Below, in pieces: positions 61,059 to 64,000 of a stretch of DNA of 64,000 bases; the first letter of the stretch is position 1; each line of letters starts with the position of its first letter. The DNA is from a bacterium (lineage in GTDB: Bacteria; Electryoneota; RPQS01): assembly GCA_013360195.1 (NCBI GenBank), contig JABWCQ010000010.1, positions 62,001 to 126,000 on the forward strand, written 5' to 3'. The position numbers and the translations under genes were made by a program. The notes beneath the pieces are model-generated. The model did no database searches. It saw only the letters and a program-made list of their open reading frames with translations, and had not been told where the DNA came from.

Positions 61059-62210
61059 TTATGCGTACTTTTGTTTCAGCTCTTTGAAGCTGATTAAGCG
61101 CTGCTGCTTGACGTCCCAGACGGAGAGGAACATGGTTTTCAGGCTGGAGAGTATGGTTACTTCGAAGACGTCGTGAAACTCGGGGTTTTCGTTGTAGATT
61201 TTCTCCAAGCGATAGTTCGGGATGCCGGGTGTCAGGTGATGAATGTGATGAAAGCCGATGTTGCCGGTGAACCATTGAAGGATTTTGGGCAACTTGTAAA
61301 ACGAACTGCCTTGCATGGCGGCACGGACGAAGTTCCATTCGGCATCGGGTTTCCAATAGGTGTGCTCGAATTGATGCTGAATGTAAAATAGCCAGATGCC
61401 TGCACCGGCGGCGATGTAGAGTACGGGAAGGGCGATCTTCAGGAATGCGACGGGGCCAATCAGCCACGAAAGTCCGACGAAGGTCACGGCCATCGTGATG
61501 TTTGAGATAACAACGTTGCGCTTGTCTCGCGGGCTGTATTGCTTAGGGTCGGTCCAGTGGCGATTGACATAGAAAAGCAGTACCCACGGGCCAATCAACA
61601 GAAACACGAGCGGATTGCGATAGAGGCGATAGCGAAGGCGCTCCCACTTGTTCATGGCGAGATATTCGTCCACCGTGTAAACATCCATGTCGCCAATGCC
61701 GCGATGATCGAGATTGCCGTTGGACGCGTGATGCAGCGCGTGCTGCCGCTTCCAATAGTAGTAGGGTACCATCGTGAAGAAGCTGCAGATGTAACCCAAG
61801 CGGTCATTCCATTTGCGGCTGGGGAAGAAGGACATGTGGCCGCAATCGTGCTGAATGATAAAGAGCCTGACCGTGAAGAGCGCGGCAAGCACGCCGAGAC
61901 CGAGCGTCAGCCAATAGGTTTGACTAAGACTCAGGTACATTAAGTAGTAAGTCGCGAGGAGCGGAATGAATGTATTGAAAGTCTGCCAAAGCGAAACTTT
62001 GACAGAAGGTACTGTATACGGTTTTAGAATTTGGAACAGATCTTGTTCGTTATTGATCTGCCGCAGCGCGGACTTCTGCTTACGTTCGCGCGGCTTTACG
62101 ATTACTTCGGTGTTAATTGTTCTTGTCCTTGCTGTGAAAACGGAAAAAGAAGATGATATGTTGAGACGATCAGCCTGACCAAGGGTCGAGGAATAGCTGC
62201 GGACCGTCAC
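61059..62210 (-). CDS. Membrane fatty acid desaturase
   Basis: About 383 residues with four or so transmembrane segments and the three His boxes of acyl-lipid desaturases: HDCGH, HALHH and HHIHH (in NIGFHHIHHLTPGIPNYRLEKIY, typical of delta-12/omega types). It should put a double bond in membrane acyl chains using a di-iron centre. The start is unclear: the listed GTG overlaps the flavin reductase gene by 41 bp, and the first conserved residues come only after about 30 codons. No ATG, GTG or TTG is in frame after the preceding stop until well inside, but AAGGA lies just before an ATT near residue 32. Oddly placed in an aromatic cluster. Confidence 0.82.
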   Translation of the reverse strand: MTVRSYSSTLGQADRLNISSSFSVFTARTRTINTEVIVKPRERKQKSALRQINNEQDLFQILKPYTVPSVKVSLWQTFNTFIPLLATYYLMYLSLSQTYWLTLGLGVLAALFTVRLFIIQHDCGHMSFFPSRKWNDRLGYICSFFTMVPYYYWKRQHALHHASNGNLDHRGIGDMDVYTVDEYLAMNKWERLRYRLYRNPLVFLLIGPWVLLFYVNRHWTDPKQYSPRDKRNVVISNITMAVTFVGLSWLIGPVAFLKIALPVLYIAAGAGIWLFYIQHQFEHTYWKPDAEWNFVRAAMQGSSFYKLPKILQWFTGNIGFHHIHHLTPGIPNYRLEKIYNENPEFHDVFEVTILSSLKTMFLSVWDVKQQRLISFKELKQKYA

Positions 62211-62745
62211 CGCTCAAGTCCACGCGGTCGGGTGCGGGTTGACTGAGTTTGCCTGTGAGATCGTGATAGCGGCTCTTGAAGTAGAGCAGCGGGTTATGCG
62301 GCTCGATTCCCATGTGCAATGCGACCACTTTGCCAACGACAATCAGGTGGTCGCCTCCTGTTGGAGTGCTGTCCACTTCGCAGCCGATTGCGGCAAGAAC
62401 ACCTTCGAGCCGAGGTCCGCCGGGCCACGGAACAAATCGGAAGGATGGCTGTTCACCATCTTTTGACCTGCCTGCGAAATGGTTTGATATTGCAATCTGC
62501 TCATCGCGCAACACATTCACGGTGAATTTCGCGCCCGGCTTTGACAGATACTCTGCCATGTGCGCGCGCTTGGCGACGCAGAAGATTATTAACATCGGAT
62601 CGAGCGAGAGCGATGTGACGGCATTGGCGGTCATGCCGTGTGGTCCGGTCTCGCCGTCGGTGGTTATGACGCAAACACCGGTGGCAAACAGGCCAACGGT
62701 GTCGAAGAACGTGCGGGGATCGAGCGGATGAAGGTGGTCCGTCAT
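62170..62745 (-). CDS. hpaC: Flavin reductase domain protein, HpaC-like
   Basis: 191 residues of the FMN-binding split-barrel family that gives reduced flavin to two-component monooxygenases. Motifs: TVGLFATGVCVITTDGETGPHGMTANAVTSLSLDPMLI at the start, and GGDHLIVVGKVV near the end. Its neighbour 12 bp upstream encodes an HpaB-like oxygenase, so it is very probably the reductase component of 4-hydroxyphenylacetate 3-monooxygenase. The gene symbol is by context and family. Confidence 0.85.
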   Translation of the reverse strand: MTDHLHPLDPRTFFDTVGLFATGVCVITTDGETGPHGMTANAVTSLSLDPMLIIFCVAKRAHMAEYLSKPGAKFTVNVLRDEQIAISNHFAGRSKDGEQPSFRFVPWPGGPRLEGVLAAIGCEVDSTPTGGDHLIVVGKVVALHMGIEPHNPLLYFKSRYHDLTGKLSQPAPDRVDLSGDGPQLFLDPWSG

Positions 62746-62757
62746 GCGCAGTATTAT

Positions 62758-64000
62758 TTACGCTTCGGCTGGTTTGCGTGATGTGGCGCTTGCTTCAGCT
62801 TCGGCTTCGTCGCGCATTTTAGAGAGGAAGTGGCGAACCTTTTCCATGGCTTCCTTGCGCGGATGGTTTTTTACAAGCGCGCCGGCCATGCGTACAGGAT
62901 CGCCGAAGAAGAAGTACTCGTATAGTGCCTGACGAGTTCCGAAAGCAGAGATCGAGGCATCCCACGCAAGGCGGAAGAGCGGAATGCGCTCGTAGGCATC
63001 CACACGCGCGCCCTGATAGTATTGTTTAATCTCCTCCTTAAGTGGTCCGTTCAAGTCAGCCTGCGTCGGCATAGCTACCAAACCGCTTGCGCCAAGTTGC
63101 TGTATGATTTGCACGAGCTTCGGATAGGTCTTGGGGAAGAGATTACGCGCTGCATCCAATGGATCCCAGGCAGGACGCATGACTCCGTATTCATCGAGGT
63201 GACAATCCGCCTCTGCAGCGCGCAGGAAGGCCTTCATTGTTTCATGCGCAATCCACAGGTCGGACAACTTCTCGTGCACGTGCTGGAATTGTTCGATTCC
63301 GATGGAGTCTACCATCAGCGAAGCGAGGCCGAGCAGGAATTCGCTCTTGGCGATGTTCTTGCACAAGACCTGATGAGACATATGCACGACCGCGCCGGAA
63401 GCGGCGTATGCCTTGTTGCAGACATCAACATTCTTGTAGAGCAACACTTTTTCCCACGGCACAAAGACGTCATCGAAGATGACAACGGCATCCTGCTCTT
63501 CAAAACGAGAGCCGAGCGGATGATCGTAGCCATTTGGATTATAGCTTACGGTTTCGCGGCACTGGAACTTCAACCCGGGAGTGTTGGACGGAATGCAAAA
63601 GCCGAATGCGTACGGCGCGTCTTCGGGATTGCTGGTAAGAAGTGTCGAGGGAAAGACCATGATTTCATCGGACATCGGCGCGGTGGCCAGCATGCGCGCG
63701 CCGCGAATAACGAAACCGTCCGTGCGTTCCTCTTTTATCCGCGCTCCAAGATAAGGATCCTTCTGCGCGGCGACAGATACTGCGCGATTGGCCTGCGGAT
63801 TAATCAGAGTATGTGTCATGCACAAGTCATTTTGTGACAGGTGACGATGCAAGCTTTTCGCGTTCTCCCCAAAACGCGGATCCTGCTCGGCAAGATACTT
63901 CCAACCGCCGGCATAGGAAGCCATGGCACGATTCAAATAGTCCGGCGACCGTCCCATCATGCCGCAGGAGAATTCAGCAATCTTTAGCATGCATTGTGAG
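62758..64000 (-). CDS. hpaB: 4-hydroxyphenylacetate 3-monooxygenase oxygenase component (HpaB-like), N-terminus beyond window
   Basis: The frame is open through the right edge; an internal ATG at 63990 is not the true start, since the first residues (AEFSCGMMGRSPDY) align with the AEWSRLSYGWMGRTPDY region about 110 residues into HpaB. The acyl-CoA-dehydrogenase-like fold is recognisable: NPQANR, RGARMLATAP, then YDHPLGSRFEEQDAVVIFDDVFVPWEKVL and RIPLFRLAWDASISAFGTR. The enzyme uses reduced flavin to hydroxylate 4-hydroxyphenylacetate or a similar phenol to a catechol, which the hpaD product cleaves. Confidence 0.88.
   Translation of the reverse strand, partial: SQCMLKIAEFSCGMMGRSPDYLNRAMASYAGGWKYLAEQDPRFGENAKSLHRHLSQNDLCMTHTLINPQANRAVSVAAQKDPYLGARIKEERTDGFVIRGARMLATAPMSDEIMVFPSTLLTSNPEDAPYAFGFCIPSNTPGLKFQCRETVSYNPNGYDHPLGSRFEEQDAVVIFDDVFVPWEKVLLYKNVDVCNKAYAASGAVVHMSHQVLCKNIAKSEFLLGLASLMVDSIGIEQFQHVHEKLSDLWIAHETMKAFLRAAEADCHLDEYGVMRPAWDPLDAARNLFPKTYPKLVQIIQQLGASGLVAMPTQADLNGPLKEEIKQYYQGARVDAYERIPLFRLAWDASISAFGTRQALYEYFFFGDPVRMAGALVKNHPRKEAMEKVRHFLSKMRDEAEAEASATSRKPAEA

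Overview
The window comes from an uncultured-looking Gram-negative bacterium of the Fibrobacteres-Chlorobi-Bacteroidetes (FCB) type. At least five secreted proteins end in a type IX secretion-like C-terminal sorting domain (an NPFN-type motif followed by a beta-rich tail ending in Lys or Arg). There is a PorV/UPF0164-family outer-membrane protein, a large TonB-dependent receptor and many Sec-exported or lipidated surface proteins. Clear Shine-Dalgarno sites (AAGGAG type) and sigma70-like -35/-10 boxes argue against a typical Bacteroidota member and for one of the less-studied FCB lineages. That placement is inference, and I cannot name the phylum from sequence alone.

Layout. 1-5651: a molybdenum cofactor locus. 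moaA (cut by the left edge) and an Rrf2 regulator face left; mobA, a moaC-moaB/mog fusion, moeA, a TauE/SafE permease and a second Rrf2 regulator run right. 5672-9308: a small PAS protein, a transglutaminase-like exported protein and ettA. 9557-17504: a five-gene leftward surface operon containing three tandem paralogous fibre-like proteins with YadA-head-like repeats and a peptidase S74-type chaperone end. The middle paralogue is frameshifted exactly at a 101-bp perfect repeat shared with its neighbour. 18061-29837: assorted exported proteins (DUF4412-like, a Cys-rich modular protein, an LRR lipoprotein, a small barrel with a c-type cytochrome lipoprotein, a GEVED protein), a DHH phosphoesterase and a GT4 glycosyltransferase. 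30228: tRNA-Phe. 30908-40018: more surface proteins, a receiver-only response regulator and a subtilisin-like protease. 40090-43780: two integral membrane proteins with TPR tails whose 3' ends overlap tail to tail.

43850-55922 is a leftward run of TonB receptor, beta-helix lipoprotein, sorting-domain protein, PorV-like protein and lipoprotein, probably one transcription unit for surface uptake or export. It is followed by NADP-isocitrate dehydrogenase (icd), which has a good promoter and a leader of roughly 260 nt. 57739-58468 holds no convincing gene but is rich in inverted repeats. 58469-59719 carries a DUF3788 protein and a Panacea-domain antitoxin whose overlapping partner, a RelE/ParE-sized gene, is broken by one extra base. 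59927-64000 is a homoprotocatechuate/4-hydroxyphenylacetate-type aromatic cluster (hpaB-like partial, hpaC-like, hpaD-like) with an unexpected fatty acid desaturase inside it.

The most interesting signals are the fibre triplet with its out-of-frame 3' cassette, the disrupted Panacea toxin-antitoxin pair, the Ca-binding-like repeats inserted in the TonB receptor, and the structured non-coding block beside icd.
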